Source: Rhabdornis inornatus
Lineage: Eukaryota > Chordata > Aves > Passeriformes > Rhabdornithidae
Assembly: GCA_013397075.1 (NCBI GenBank)
Contig: VWZS01002359.1
Span: forward strand, 1 to 64,000
DNA: 64,000 nt
Direction: 5' to 3'
Both the position numbers and the translations under genes were made by a program. A model generated the notes under the pieces. It ran no database searches. It was not told the origin of the DNA and worked only from the letters and a program-made list of their open reading frames with translations. This document shows, piece by piece, positions 13,213 to 26,116 of this stretch. Position 1 is the first letter of the stretch, and every line of letters starts with the position of its first letter.

Positions 13213-14740
13213 ATATCAATCTGAAATAGTTTAACCCTGACCAAACACTGCTCAGCTCCATGGTAAATAGTTAAAGAAAATTTCTCTTATTATGCTAATG
13301 TCTACCCAGACAGTGTGGACTATACAGCTGTGCAGATCTTTGCAAGCAGCTCTTGCTAAGTGCATTTAATTTAGGTCTGCCCTTCCCTAGATCAAGATTT
13401 CAATTTTACGCATTTACACAGATATTTAATCTGCAAAAAGAAATCTTTTCTGGCTTGTAAGTGAAGTTTCAGAAGACTTTGGTACCAGGATTGTTTCATC
13501 TTCCAGAATACATAAATTAATAACATACTGCATCTTTAGTTTCTGCATCTTAACCAGCAAACCCATAAACGTATTTATAAATTTATGACTGACAGAAAAG
13601 TCTCTGAGCAGTCCTTGATTCTCTGGCACCGTGTCTGTCAGAGAGGTAAGACAGTCTAGCCTCCTAATGAGGATCCTTGCAGTACAAATCAAAAGTCTCT
13701 GAAAACTCTGGGAGAATCAGCTCCTGTAATGCTTTGTTCTCCTGAACTCTAAATAATGCTTTCATCTTGGATTGACAAATTTTTGAAGATTTTTTCTTAG
13801 TTTTAAAAGTCACATGTGACTATCTTGAAGGAACATTGACAGTCTCTGAATAAACTCATAATAACTGTAATTTGTTATGAAAACAAACAAGCATTTTTTT
13901 TCTTTACAGAATCCTTGAGAAAGAGAGTTGTCAAATAAACTAATTGGGCTCATATCTCTGAGCATAAAAATATCACAGAGAACACACCATGTCTAATACA
14001 TCACGTGAGCTGCACCATCCGACCACTGGTGAAGTCATATATTGCTAATCCATTACACAATATTTTCACTTTCTTGTTAGGTAGCATCACAAATATGCCA
14101 ATTTTCTACTTTAAATGTCACTTTCCTAATCATGCCAATGTGATCTGTATCCGTTTTTCTTAATTTTTCCATGTTTATCTTATTTCTCAATTGTGTAGGG
14201 ACAAAAATCTGAACCCTGATGATCTCTGTAGCAGCCGCTTCATTTCACTTGGGGTGTTTGGTATCCTGATAGCATTTTTCTACAGCTGATTACTGAGTTT
14301 TAATAGTGCAGTAAATTCAGGAATACTGTAGGCTAAGTGCCTTTCTTAGAATACTAAGTGTCTTTCTATAAAACAAAAAAATCAAAAGGAAAACTCAGTC
14401 TCTGTCGTCTTATTAACTCCTCTTACTAATTTAAACAAATCTCATATGCACACAAGAAAATAGTTTCTGTCAAATTCTTTGGAAAAAAGGCATCATTTAC
14501 TGTTTAAATTTACGTTTTGTTCTAAAGAATCAATATTTTTTTCATTTCAAGGGCTTGTAGCATCATGTTTGTATTCCCAGAATTATTTCTATGGTAGGAC
14601 ACCACACTACAGGAAATAATACTGTCACATCAGCGAACATCAGTGAACACTTGGAAAATTTAAAATCTCCAAAAATGTGAATCCCTTTTGCAGTTTCTGT
14701 AGCCCTGTAATGTTTCTTTTCTGCACATATTTAAATTGCA
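13213..14740. other. Unique sequence, no gene seen
   Basis: AT-rich with short frames only. No repeat family or RNA gene recognised. Confidence 0.45.
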
Positions 14741-14882
14741 GAATTCCTGGAAGTGTCCAAGGTCAGGTTTGACAGGGCTTGGAGCATCCTGGGATAGTGG
14801 AAGGTGTCCCTGCCCATGGCAGGGTTGCAATGAAATGATCTTTAAGTTCCCTTCCAACCCAAGCTGTTCTCTGGTTCTGCAG
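14741..14882 (+). mobile_element. CR1 LINE 3' fragment
   Basis: 'ctggaagtgtccaaggtcag' is followed by 'gacagggcttggagcatcct', 'aaggtgtccctgcccatggc' and 'cccttccaacccaagc'. This is the last ~140 bases of CR1, with an eroded tail ('tctctggttctgcag'). Confidence 0.93.
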
Positions 14883-15627
14883 ATGATTGGCACAACTCTC
14901 CCCTGTGCCCAGTTTGCAGAGGAATTTAGATCAGGGCTGACATACCTAGAAACCTGAGTGTAAGCCCCCAGAGAAATCTGTGGTACAAAATACAGGTGAT
15001 ACTTAGGTGTGCATCACATTTAGTTGCAGTTGGAGGGAAAGACTTGGATCTCAGTTTTAGAGACAGGTTCTGACATTCTGTCTAAGCCCATCTTAAATTT
15101 GCAGCAATTCCACCCCATGACCTGTTTCCTGTTTCTATTTTTTACTGAATATCTAGTTTCTAGTTTTCCTCTTGTGTGAACAAGATAGTGCCCAAACTGA
15201 CACATTAAAAAAAGGAGGAAGTGACAGTTATGTTTGGTCTTAGTTACTCAAGGTTTTGCTAAAAGAATACTAAAACAAAGTTAGTAGATAACTATCTGGT
15301 GGCTATTAAAGATGTTTATTTTAATTAATTTATCCAAACTCTTTTCTGAGATCACCATTAGCCTTGTAGGCATGTGGAATCAGAAACATTTCTTACTCAC
15401 TCACTGGGGTTTATTTGATTTCAGATTGGCTTTCACCATTTCAACAAGGGCATGTTATTTCTGCCTGAATTTCAGAGGGTGTATTAAGAATTACTTAACA
15501 ATTGGCATGTTTGGAATGATAAACCATTAGGGAACTCTTTTCCTCCTTTGAAGATATAATATGTGGGGGAAAAGTAAATCTGTTACCACTATCTTGCTTT
15601 GCTAGCTTCTGCAACGAATTGAAGATT
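14883..15627. other. Unique sequence, no gene seen
   Basis: No feature recognised between two CR1 fragments; short frames only. Confidence 0.4.
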
Positions 15628-15708
15628 GAGGTTTTTGATGTTGATAAGTTTGGACTCAATGATCTTGGAGGTCTTTTCCAATTTTAATGATTCTATGGTT
15701 CTGTGTCA
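15628..15708 (+). mobile_element. CR1 LINE 3' tail fragment
   Basis: 'ttggactcaatgatcttgga' is followed by 'ggtcttttccaattttaatg' and 'attctatggttctgtg', matching the CR1 3' end with its octamer-like tail. The 5' limit is approximate because the copy is old and short. Confidence 0.8.
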
Positions 15709-17305
15709 TACTGGAGGACTGCGGATTCTTTAAATGAAGGCTGCCTTGGAATATTGACCTGTTTCCATGGCTATGTTCATTAAGAAATCTTTCAATTTAG
15801 TATTTCCAATTATTATTCTTTCTGAAAGATTCTGCAGTTGTGTAACTTGCTGAAGCTCTTATGTCACTCTGAAATAAATTCTTTTGTTTTGTGAAATACG
15901 TAACCTCTGGAACACATGATCCTTCATCATGTAAATGTTCTGTAGAGACAAAGTTGCTGCTGGGTCTAACAAAATATCACCTGATAAACACATTCCTCCT
16001 TGTCTTAGCACAGTAAATGTTCCAGGGTCAAACCCTGACCCCACCTGCACAAATCTTGCTCACAAATGTATCCCCTGGCCTAATGTTCAACAGGGACACA
16101 AAAACATTCACCAGCTTAATTGCTGCCAGAGAACAACAATTCAATCTTCATCTTCTAGTACATTTAATGGGTTCAATGTCTACTATATAAAAAATAAATA
16201 TCAACAAGACAAAGTGTCAGTGGCTTGACATCCATTTTTAGTAATGTGAAGGATAATAATTTTCAAATGGGTTCCTAATTATGAATTCTGCCCAAAACAC
16301 ATCCTGTTTCATAAGGTAAATGGACAACTCTCTGTACTTGTACATGTTTTTAGAGCAATAGGACAGAAGCTGGCTAACACAGTTATGAAAACAGAAGTTT
16401 TCAGTGTACCCTTGTCTCTTGAGTTACTTATACGACACTGTTTTTTCTAGCTGCCTTCCTAGAGAAAAATCTCATCTAGGACAAGTGCAAACTCTTCAAC
16501 AATGAACATGTCTGAGACCTCAACTGAGATAAAGCATCAGCTTAGAAGCAGAAAAATTAACTGTTTGGTTTGTACTCAAGGAGGAGGAGACGGAGAGATT
16601 TCAGTAGTTTCCATATATTGATGTTATTTTTAAGGGCCATCTAAAACACTGAACAGTCCCATAAATTCTTTCAGGTATTAATCATCCTAAGAACACCTTA
16701 AAATTCAACTTTGGCATTATATTTCTTCAAGTAGCTTTTATTTGTGACCTGAATTAACATCTAATGTTTGTTTCAGGGTAGAGTTTGCTGTATATCAAGG
16801 TTTCTCTACAGATTGTTAAAAGATCAGCCTGGCACCTGCATTACCTGGTGTTCCACTGATTTACATTGGAAGTTTTTCAATAACAAGTATTTCTCAGACA
16901 AGAAGCTGGTATTAAGTCTAGCAACTCCTAGAAACTTTGGTTTGCTAATAACATTAACAGTGTATGTTGCCACATATTTAACTCTATTTTAGTGGTTGAT
17001 TTGGAAAAATTACATGGGTAAGAGTATTTTGAAAGGAATTTTGAAACCATAAAATTAATAAAAAGTAGAACTCAGAACCAACAACTGGCATTTTACTACA
17101 GGTTTACATGTTGTCTGAGTGAGCATAGACACCTATTTTTTTTAAGAAGCTTTCCCAAATTTCCATTGGGTATGGAGCTGGAAGAGGGAAACATCCTGGT
17201 TTCCTTTTAAATTGTCTATGGTTAATGAAGTAAACATGAAATTAATTTGTGTGTGTACTTCCTTCAAATCTATAAATAACATTTATACTATGGATATTAA
17301 TTAAA
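15709..17305. other. Unique sequence, no gene seen
   Basis: AT-rich. Plus-strand frames of 97 codons (15,935-16,228) and 74 codons (16,768-16,992) show no domain pattern. Confidence 0.4.
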
Positions 17306-17775
17306 GGAAGTGTCAGGTCAAGTCAGAGGAGAGCCACACAGAGGTCAGAGGACAAGAACACCTTTCTCATTTATAGGAAATCTGAGGGAATTGAGGTTCT
17401 ATAGCTTGGATAACAAAAGGCTTCTATGGGATTTTACTGCTGTCTTTTGAGGTGCAAAGGGGCTTTAAGGAAGATGGTGAAAGACTTTTTACCAGAGCCT
17501 GGAGTGCCAGGAAAAGGAAAAATGGTTTTATACCAAAGGACAAGGGATAGATTTGCACAGGATTCAAGACAGAAATTTTTTATGATGAGGACACTGAAAC
17601 AAAAGTAGAGGTTGCCAAGAGAAGCTGTGGCTGCCCCATCTCTGGAAGAGTCCCAGGCGAGGTTGGACAGGGCTTGGAGCAGCCTGGGATAGTGGAAAGT
17701 GTCCCTGCCCATGGCAGGAGGGGAGGATTAGATGATCTTTAAAGTCCTTTCCAACCCATGCCATTCTATGAATTT
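17306..17775 (+). mobile_element. CR1 LINE, 5'-truncated
   Basis: Runs from ORF2-derived DNA ('gagagccacacagaggtcag') through 'agatggtgaaagactttttac' to 'gctgtggctgccccatctct', then 'gttggacagggcttggagca', ending near 'ccattctatgaattt'. The order matches the other copies. Small indels break the frame. Confidence 0.92.
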
Positions 17776-18986
17776 CATTTTCCATGGTAACATCCACTGA
17801 TTCCCTTGTAATGTGATCTTTACTGATTAAAGGGTGTCCCAAATTACTTTTAACCTAGTCAAACATTAAAAAACAATACTAAAACTGAAGGTTTCTACTT
17901 TTATATTTTAGAGACAAGACAACCAAGAAGCTTCCCTCTCTTGAGGTCTAACTTTGCATTCTCATAGAGCAGAATATTGACGGCTACAATTCCAGTGCAC
18001 ACAGTCCCTGAACTCCGTTTCTCCTATGTAATACAGGCAGTAAATGCACTTGAGCATCATCATCTGTGAATTACACCTGTGTCATTCAGAGACTTATCTG
18101 GTCATAGTCAATAAAGTTGAATGAATAATTGATATCCAGTAACAGCAACCCAGGCCACAGAAGTTAATATCCAGAGAAATACAATTGGAGTAATGTAACA
18201 CGAATCTGTTCGCAATGCCACGTCTTATTTTTCCTGTTGTGCATGTTTTTCTAAAGTAAAAATTTAAAAATTACATTCATCTCTGCACTCTTTACAGATT
18301 TTGTAATTTTTGTTATACAAATATAGCTTTAAAGTCTTAATATCTATTAATCTGTAACTGGAAAGCTCCAAACTGTGGCCGGAGATACATTAATTGATAG
18401 TTATCATCCTACTCTTGGTGTAACAAGAATCAAGAATCACTAAAAAATTATACTTTTTGAGAGAGATGATTAAGGTTATTTTCCCCATTTTTCATCCAGA
18501 TAAATTCTTTCAAGACTAAGTCACATATTGCCTTGATATTCCAGGGATATCATCATCTTTCAGTTTCTCCAGCATTCTGGATGCTGAAGTGCAAGGCCTA
18601 CACACAAAAAAATGCAACTACATGTTTTCCTCATAGTTTCTTCCTAAGTTGTATTACCTCTTATAAATAGCACAGTGCTTTATAGAGGAATTAAATGTTA
18701 TCCCAATTTAGCAGGGAATGGAAAATAAGACAAAGAAAGAAAGTATTCAACATTTTGTAAGCCACTAAGAGAGACAGAAAAGAAGACTTTAGACTTCTGC
18801 TCCATTACCTACACAGTTATACCTGACAGGTATCTCCTTCTCACTAAGGATAAAACTTGTACAATTTAAATAGGATTTGTATATAAACATGTAAATATAA
18901 ACATTAACCTTTATAAACTTAAATCAAGCATAATATATATATTAAAAAAAGTGAAAAAATAATTCATCAAAGTGCAAATTTTACAG
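17776..18986. other. Unique sequence, no gene seen
   Basis: AT-rich, with no long frame, repeat or RNA gene recognised. Confidence 0.45.
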
Positions 18987-19728
18987 TATCACAGAATAGT
19001 TTGGGTTGGAAAGGACTTTAAAGCCCATCCAGTGATGCTCCCTGCCACGGGCAGGGACACTTTCCCCTAGCCCAGGTTGCTGCAAGCCTCATCTAACCTG
19101 GCCTTGGATATTTCCAGGGATCCAGGGGCAGCCACAGCTTCTCTGGGAACCCCGTGCAAGAGCGTCCCCACCCTCCCAGGGAAGAATTCCTTCCAATATC
19201 CCATCTATCCCTGCCCTCTGGCAGTTTGAAGCCATTCTCCATCTCCTGTCCCTCCATCCCTTGACCCAAGTCCCTCTCCAGCTCTCCTGGAGCCCCTTTA
19301 GGCACTGGAAGGGGCTCTGAGGTTTCCTTCCCTGGAGCCTTCTCTGCTCCAGGTGAACATCCCCAGCTCTCTCAGCTCCTGGCTCCAACCCTGGGAGCAG
19401 CTCCATTACCTCCTCTGGACTCTCTCCAGCAGCTCCAGGTCCTTCCTGTGCTGGGCTCCAAGGCTGGAGCAGCTCTGCAGGTGGGGTCTCACCTGAGCAG
19501 GGCAGAGGGGCAGAATCCCAATCCCTTTCCTGCAGCCCATACTGGGGGCTCAGCCCAGGGCACGGGGGGCTCTGGGATGGGGCAGGTCCAGCTCTCACCC
19601 ACCAGCACCCCCAAGTCCTTCTCCTAGAGCTGCTCCTAATCCATTCTCTGCCCAGACTGGATTTGTGCCTGAGATTGCCCCACCTAGGTGTAGCACCAGC
19701 ACTTGGCCTTGTTGAACCTCATTTGACC
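18987..19728 (-). mobile_element. CR1 LINE, longest uninterrupted copy (~740 bp)
   Basis: Starts with the reverse-complement tail ('tatcacagaatagtttgggt') and runs through the standard 3' region into the ORF2 C-terminal coding region. On the minus strand the order is: an EKDLGVLV-type block near 19,620; a CTCTGCCCTGCTCAGGTGAG segment at about 19,485-19,514; a KDLELLERVQR-type block; and the conserved C-terminal end. Several frameshifts and a stop disrupt it. The minus-strand 169-codon frame at 19,089-19,598 is a mixture of correct and shifted frames of this dead copy, not a gene. This copy is the useful unexpanded comparator for the array at 58.3 kb. Confidence 0.92.
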
Positions 19729-21125
19729 ACTCAAAAGCAAAGTAAGAAAATATGAACAGGTTTAGTCTGTTAACACCTGCCTACCAACGAAAAGGAATGT
19801 GAAAAATTGGAGAAAGACTTCCTAAACTCCCTTGTCTTATCTTTTTTTCATTAGTATTGAAAAGAAACATTCTTAGACTGAGATCTATATACAGAGAGAT
19901 TTATGTCTGGATTTTCAAAGATTTTTGAGAAATCTTTGTTTGGAGTTTTGCTTCTTAAGTAGCTACAGAAAGGCAAGCTAAAGCACTATAAAACTGAGCA
20001 GCTCTTCCATTCCTCTAATCCCAACCTGGAAATGCAAGAGCACAATACCAAGTCCTGACAAAACTTTTGTGCTGGATGTTTCCAAGCAGGAGAGTTGGAA
20101 TTCTCTATCTGAGAAGGGCTCTTGCAATGCAACACCTCAGAGCACTGAGCAAACATGAGGTGAGTACAAGCAGCTCTTGTCACATATTCCCTTAATCAGA
20201 GCAGATGGCCATTGCTATTACCTCATTACTGCTAATTAGAGGTTGGAGGAGAGCTTGTCTTGCCACAAATTGAAAGTAATGAGCATGAGTAAGATGGTGG
20301 ATATTTATCATGTAATGATTCATATAGTGATATAAAATACAGTCAAAATATGTGGAATATATAAAAGAAACCCTGAAGCTTTTTAATTTATGTATTTTGT
20401 TTTCTTATGCAAGCAGGGGAAAAAAAAGAAGCGTTAGCCAAATTGTGTTAGAGTTCCTTTATTAGTTTTCAGAGCTAAGGGACCTAATCCAGATCTCTCA
20501 TGCCTTTGGGTTCTATATACACACTTCCTTGTATAAAAAAATTGCCTGTGCTTTGCTTCCCTGTTCTTATTGATGTTTAATGATAATGTAGTACATCATT
20601 GAGCTTTCCTAATGTTTTTTTCTATACATTCTACTTGTTCAGCCAATTGATTCTTTATCAGCTTTTATCTTCTCAATCCCAAATGCTAGCTGATCTATAA
20701 AAGCCAAGATTTGGAAAGTGGTTAGGTTTTCACGACTTCAATAAATTAGCTGTGAGCAACTAATTTAGTTCAGAAAATGTAAATGCATCAGCAACACTCT
20801 GAACTGCTGAAGTGTTGTCCACTGAAACCAGGGGAAAGGCTGTTATTGACTGGGACAGGTTTGGAGCAGACTTTTAGCAGAGAAAAAAAAAAGGGCAGGA
20901 CTGAACTAGGGAAGAAAAAGGAACCAGCTAATAGATTTACTTTTAATTCCCTTTCTCTGCTAGCCTAAGTGTGCGTTCAACCTCTCTATTTCTGTTTGTA
21001 TCTTTAAGTAATGTGATAATTCCTACAAAAGGACCAAGGAGGATTATGTATATCTGAAACTTAGAAGACTTACTGAGAAATGTATTTCAGACACCACAAA
21101 AACATTCAAAAGTACTACAGACTGT

Positions 21126-21159
21126 AAAAAAAAAAAAAAAAGAAAAGGAAAAAAAAAAA
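21126..21159. repeat. A-rich tract
   Basis: A run of 16 or more A bases, then 'gaaaagg' and a second A run. No retroposed gene recognised upstream. Confidence 0.8.
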
Positions 21160-22030
21160 CATCCTTTTCAGCTCATTTTGACAGTTGCCACAAACTGATA
21201 CATGAAATCTTTGTCAGAGTAAATTTAATTTGCCAATGGATCTTTTTCTCCTAACAAGTAGACCTGTGCAGCTCAGCTCCAGGCATTTCTCAATAAATAC
21301 ACAGGAAGGAGCTCAGGTGAATATTTGATTGAGAAACATTGTCCACCTATCTGAACAATTTCAGTGTAGGGAGGAAAAAATAAAAATCCTGGGGAAAAAA
21401 ACAGGAGTTTAGTTTTCTGGTTAAAATGTTTTCTGAGTAGAGAGAACAAAAGGAGTCAAGGGGCAAAATAGTTGGTTTTACTGGTAAGCATATTCTAGCA
21501 TTGTAGATTTTTCTCCCAGTCTATGTGTTTATTAAGTGTTTGCCAAAGGGGGAATGTGTTTTTCTCTCTCTTTGTATTTATCAACAATTAAATTTAATCA
21601 TAAAAGGACAGTTTTATGCTTCTTGACTACCAAAGTTAACTTTTGTTTTTAAAACTATCCTCTTCAAGAGTGACAGAAGGTTAATTTATTTTTCAAAGTA
21701 CATGCCACATATGCATGAGAAGTTAACTGTCAAGACCTTCCTGGGGATTCTTTCAAATTGTCCATTTTGTGCTGAAAAGTTCAAAGAGGCTTTGCAGAAA
21801 GAATCTTGAGAGATGGGATTTTAGAACCCTTGGGTAAAAACATTAATAAAGTACCAGAGGTTTCATACTCAAAACCATTTGAGAAGATAGCTTGTCATTA
21901 TTCTCTAGCATTGCAGCTCAGAGGCTGTGTTTTGCAAGACCAGGATCTGAGTGTTTAGCAGAAAAGGTGAAAATACATCTGATTTTTAATCTGCCATATT
22001 TAGGGATTGATGCAGAGAACTGGAAAGAAG

Positions 22031-22055
22031 CCCCCCCCCCCCCCCCAAAAAAAAA
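22031..22055. repeat. C16 followed by A9 homopolymers
   Basis: Sixteen C bases abut nine A bases. Such junctions are prone to slippage and sequencing error, so the exact length is uncertain. Confidence 0.85.
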
Positions 22056-23385
22056 CAACCTCACAAGAACCCAATCAAACAGTTCTAATAAATCATTGAT
22101 GCTTTTATATCATGATTTTGCCTGGTTTTCTTCCTTGGTAAATCCAGCCTACAAAGGATGTCCTTGTCCAACAAAATCAGGGCACTGAGAACTGGGTGGA
22201 AGCATGCTTCAACCTGAAGAAAGCGCATTTTTAAAATTTATCCACTGCCTAACAAATAATCCAACTAGTAAAATAGTTCTACTATTTTCAGGAAGGAATC
22301 AAGGCACTAGATAAGATTATCTCCACATCTATTAACTGAAAATTCTTTACTAATCCAGGCTGGAATTAACCATTTTACAAAAGACATTTAACCTTATTTT
22401 TGTGCAAGTTTAAAGCTGTGTGCTTCTAAACACTGACAGCACATAAATGTTCACCTTTGTAAAATTGCAATCTCTCCTACAAGCATTCTATGTCACTTTG
22501 CCTGGCAAACTTTGACTTTCTGTCCAAATGATCACATTAATCACTCAACAGTCTTGGTATTACTGTTGTAAAAGAATCTGAGAGTAATTTCAAAGACTCC
22601 CTTCATAAAACTGACTAAGTGCAGTGGAAGTTGTAAACTAGCCTGGCACATATGCCTGAAAGATACCTGATCACTTTTTTAATGTTCAGCTCTTCTGTGG
22701 CAGGGGAGGACATCCAGAAGGGCTACACTACTGGGAACTGGTTTGATGCAGCAGTCTCTGGGACCTGTGGCAATCCTTGATGAGGCAGGAGCTGCAGGGA
22801 TTTGGAGAGTCTGGTTTGAGGAGTGGACAGGAAGTCAGCTTTCTGAGGCTTTTTCACACTTCTATGGGTGTCCTTTCAGCCAAGCCAAAATCAGGTTTCA
22901 CAGTGCCAGTGGGACAGTTTGATGTTGAACCAGGCACCAGCAGATCCCTGTTATGTGCTGAGGCTGAGTTACTGCTGCTTTTCATTTCCTGGCAAAGATG
23001 GAACAAGACATTAGAGCTGTAAACACATCCTGTTGGAAGCAGCATGGAGTGCTTGGTCCTGTTCTTCACCTGCAACTCGTTAGCACTGGGGTGCACTTTG
23101 TAGGATGGATGTGCACAATGTAGCAGGATGGTCTGCCTAAGTGGGGGCAACACAGCTCAGATAATTCCCTGTTTGCCACGTGATCAGAGGAATGAAGATT
23201 GGGATTATTTTTGGGGTTGAAGGACGCAGACAGCAGCCTGACTCATCCATCCTGAAGTTAAACACTGAGGAAGAACAATGTTTCCCAAGTGCCTGACAGA
23301 GGAACCAACAAATTATAGTGCTGACAAGTGATCTAAAGCTGCTGAGCTGGCACAGCCTGGGGGCATCTGACTGACAGCCCAACAC

Positions 23386-23720
23386 CTTATACTATAAAAA
23401 CCCGATTTTTAGAGGAGGGATCTTCAGCTCTTTCTTGGCATGTGCGTGGAGATTCTTCCCTTGAGTGGGGACACCCCTCAAGGTCACTCCTCAAGGCTGA
23501 GCTGAAGAGATTTGTCCACAGACATTGGGATGGGTGAGTGACAACAATCTCTACTAAGAAATGATTCTGCGAGATTTAATATCATTGCTTCAACAAATAG
23601 TGTACTATAGAAATAGAGCTGCCTATACTGTGCAGTAAATAATTCTGATTAAGATCTGCAGTCTAATCATTAAAATTATCCATATTAATCTAAATAAACC
23701 ATTTATTTTATTTATATAAA
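23386..23720 (+). mobile_element. LTR-like segment (candidate)
   Basis: A TATA-like 'actataaaaaccc' at about 23,390 is followed by a GC-richer, repeat-like stretch containing 'gtggggacacccctcaaggt', a splice-donor-like 'gggtgagtgac' near 23,530, and a polyadenylation-type 'aataaac' near 23,693. The arrangement resembles the promoter, R and U5 parts of an avian retroviral LTR. I could not define terminal TG/CA dinucleotides, a target duplication or a partner LTR. Confidence 0.4.
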
Positions 23721-25300
23721 CATATTTGATTTGCCACCCTTCATCCTGGGGGACAAAGTCATATAAAGGCTTAATTACACCTGTACAACCACTGCCCAAG
23801 CCTGGGACTCATATTGGATCCAGACACATCCAGGCTCCCCTCTGAGAAGGACCTCCTTTCCATATTGAACCCTGCTGCCAATAACCCCTTTGTGTCTGCT
23901 GCACATCCTGGGAGTTTCTTTGCCTGGCTCATCCTGGTGTGTTTCCCAGCAGTGCCAAGAGCAGTCCCTGTACTCAGGTGGCCCCCGAGGAGTGGAAAAA
24001 AGCAGGTATCTATTTGCACTGATTAAGTTTTCAGGGTTCCCCTGCATGCCATTGCACCTCTGATCCTTCCTGGATTTATTTTTATGGTCATTACCCTTCA
24101 ATCTCAGGCCCTAACAATTACATTTTGTTTCCAAAACATGCAGCCTTCCCATTTTTACACTCAGTCTTTCACTGAAAGTCTTGTGGAATGTCACTAATAG
24201 AGCATTTGTGTCACATAAATTAAATGGAGAAACAACACAGTGTCAGTAGAACACAAAGGATCCAGGATTAGACCTAAGCAGATAGCTTTCATTAGAACTC
24301 TACCTTTTTAAGGGTTATTTTGAAAAATTACAGAACTAAAAATAAAATTGCTGATTTGTTTGCCTCTTTCTTGCTAATTTTAACAGGTAGATGTAGACAA
24401 ATATGAGAAACATTTGTTATGTTCACCGCTCAGTAAATTGTGGATAAATTCTCAGTGTTACTGAAAATTCCTGGAAGGGAGAGGTAAAACAGGAAGTCTT
24501 TTTTCACCCCTCCCAACCACAGATGCAAGGTGAAAGATGGCGTGGATGAAAAAAAAAACAACTTTTTTTAAAGAGAGTTTATAGAAATAATTTCCCTGGT
24601 GCAGGAAACCCGAGGTTATGAATCAGTGATTCCTTGTTGTAACATTAGGCTTTTAAAGCAGAGAGTCACATAAGACTTATTTAAAGCTTTTGTGCATCTC
24701 TCTTTCCTTCCAGTGACCTGCTGTCGTGGCAGAAGAATTCCTTAGGTCAAAAACATCATTGTGGCACTCTAGGAATGAGCTGGGGCTACGTCTGCCCTAC
24801 CAGAACAGCCCTTGTGACAGTGGGGTACAGTTTTATGTTTCATCAATTCCACCTTTCTGATACTCTGCTAATCCAGAATATCAGCCCTTTCATCAGTTTG
24901 GCATCCTTGGCTTGCTGGAATAATGTCAGGGGACATCTCTCTCATTATCAGCACCTCTGCAGCTCCAGGTCATTGAAATGTGCCAAAGCAGATGCTCGTA
25001 AGACATTGATGGGCTGGGAAGAAAAATGATGAAGGAAGCTAGTAGTGGCAAAATCCCAAGTAAATTTATTTGTCAGCTTTGAAGGAAGACAAAATCATGG
25101 AATAACAATATCTGCAGATGCCCAAATCAAAAGACATTAATCCCGAATTTAAAAACCTTTGTTATCCTTTTCAAGAAAACTTCAAGCTGGCTTACAAGTA
25201 ATAGTGAGGCCATTTGGGACAGGGTAGTTAAAGAAGAACACATTTTGGGGGGGGTTGGGGGGCAGGGAAAGAATTTACTCAGTTATTGCTTTTGGTCAGA
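23721..25300. other. Unique sequence with a G-rich tract, no gene
   Basis: Short frames on both strands at 23,770-24,100 (up to 108 codons) show no domain. A block at 24,740-25,030 has moderate GC but no identified similarity. Confidence 0.4.
25247..25267 (+). repeat. G-rich tract with quadruplex potential
   Basis: G8, TT, G6, CA, G3 in sequence. There are enough closely spaced G runs to form a G-quadruplex on the plus strand. It lies about 35 bases from a CR1 tail. Confidence 0.7.
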
Positions 25301-25415
25301 ATTCATAGAATCATTGGGTTGGGTTGGAAGCTATCTTAAAGATCACCCAGTTCCAATCTCCTGCCATGAGCAGGGACACCTTCCCTTCCCAGATCAGGTT
25401 GTATTGAGTTACAAC
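25301..25415 (-). mobile_element. CR1 LINE 3' fragment
   Basis: 'attcatagaatcattgggtt' is followed by 'gggttggaagctatcttaaa', 'gatcacccagttccaatctc' and 'gagcagggacacc', the reverse complement of the CR1 3' end. Confidence 0.92.
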
Positions 25416-25883
25416 AGACACATCCTTTCATGTTCAAACATTGAGATCACAAGAACAAATCCCAGGATTGCTCATGGATCATGGCCACCACTGGTGGATT
25501 TCAGTCAGTTTGTAGAATTCATCCATTTTCGGGAGAGCTCCTAAGTATTCAGCAGGCTGCAAACAGCAACTCTCCCATATGACTTCAGCATATTGATTTT
25601 TATATCTATGCCATAGATCTTGCTCAGTTCAAAGAGAATTTTCCCTCATTAGACTGTAAATAATTGATATGTCTATTGATTTTGTTTAATGTTTTTTCTT
25701 AATTTGTTTTCTTTATCATTAACTTTATGTAACAGTGGGAGCAACATATTGTAACTGTCATAAAAGGTTACTCAGGGGAAAATACAATTCTTCCAAGTCT
25801 TTTCAGAAGTCTCATTACATATGTGTTTATCTCTATTGCAGAAGTTGGATGGGAACATAAGCACCTATTTTATTCTTTAAATG

Positions 25884-26012
25884 TTAAAAAACAAAAACAA
25901 AACAAACAAATGAAAATACAAACAAAAACACACAAAAACAAACAAGCAACAAACAACACAAAACCACAACAAACAAACAAAAATAAAAAAAAAAATACCA
26001 AAACAAAGAAAG
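25884..26012 (+). repeat. (CAAA)n-like A/C-rich low-complexity region
   Basis: About 130 bases of A with interspersed C, mostly CAAA, CAAAA and CAACA units. It generates a spurious Lys/Gln/Asn-rich plus frame and a Phe/Val-rich minus frame. Confidence 0.9.
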
Positions 26013-26097
26013 GAAAAGCTGCTGCTCTGCATGGTAATCTTATCCAAACAGAATCCATATGATCCTCTTCAACTCAGAATGCTTAAAAACACCCCAA

Positions 26098-26116
26098 CAA
26101 ACAAACAAACAAACAA
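26098..26116 (+). repeat. (CAAA)n microsatellite
   Basis: Short perfect CAAA run, probably related in origin to the A/C-rich region 100 bases upstream. Confidence 0.85.

Larger units (their letters stand above)
19729..23385. other. Unique sequence, no gene supported
   Basis: Mostly AT-rich. The block at 20,195-20,290 and the GC-richer stretch at 22,690-23,380 have no repeat family I can name. The latter could be the U3 portion of the LTR-like segment that follows. Confidence 0.4.

Noticed and set aside
19089..19598. 169-codon minus-strand frame
   Set aside because: It lies wholly within a degraded CR1 copy and switches between correct and shifted ORF2 frames.
25823..26062. Lys/Gln/Asn-rich plus frame and Phe/Val-rich minus frame
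   Set aside because: Both come from the A/C-rich low-complexity tract.
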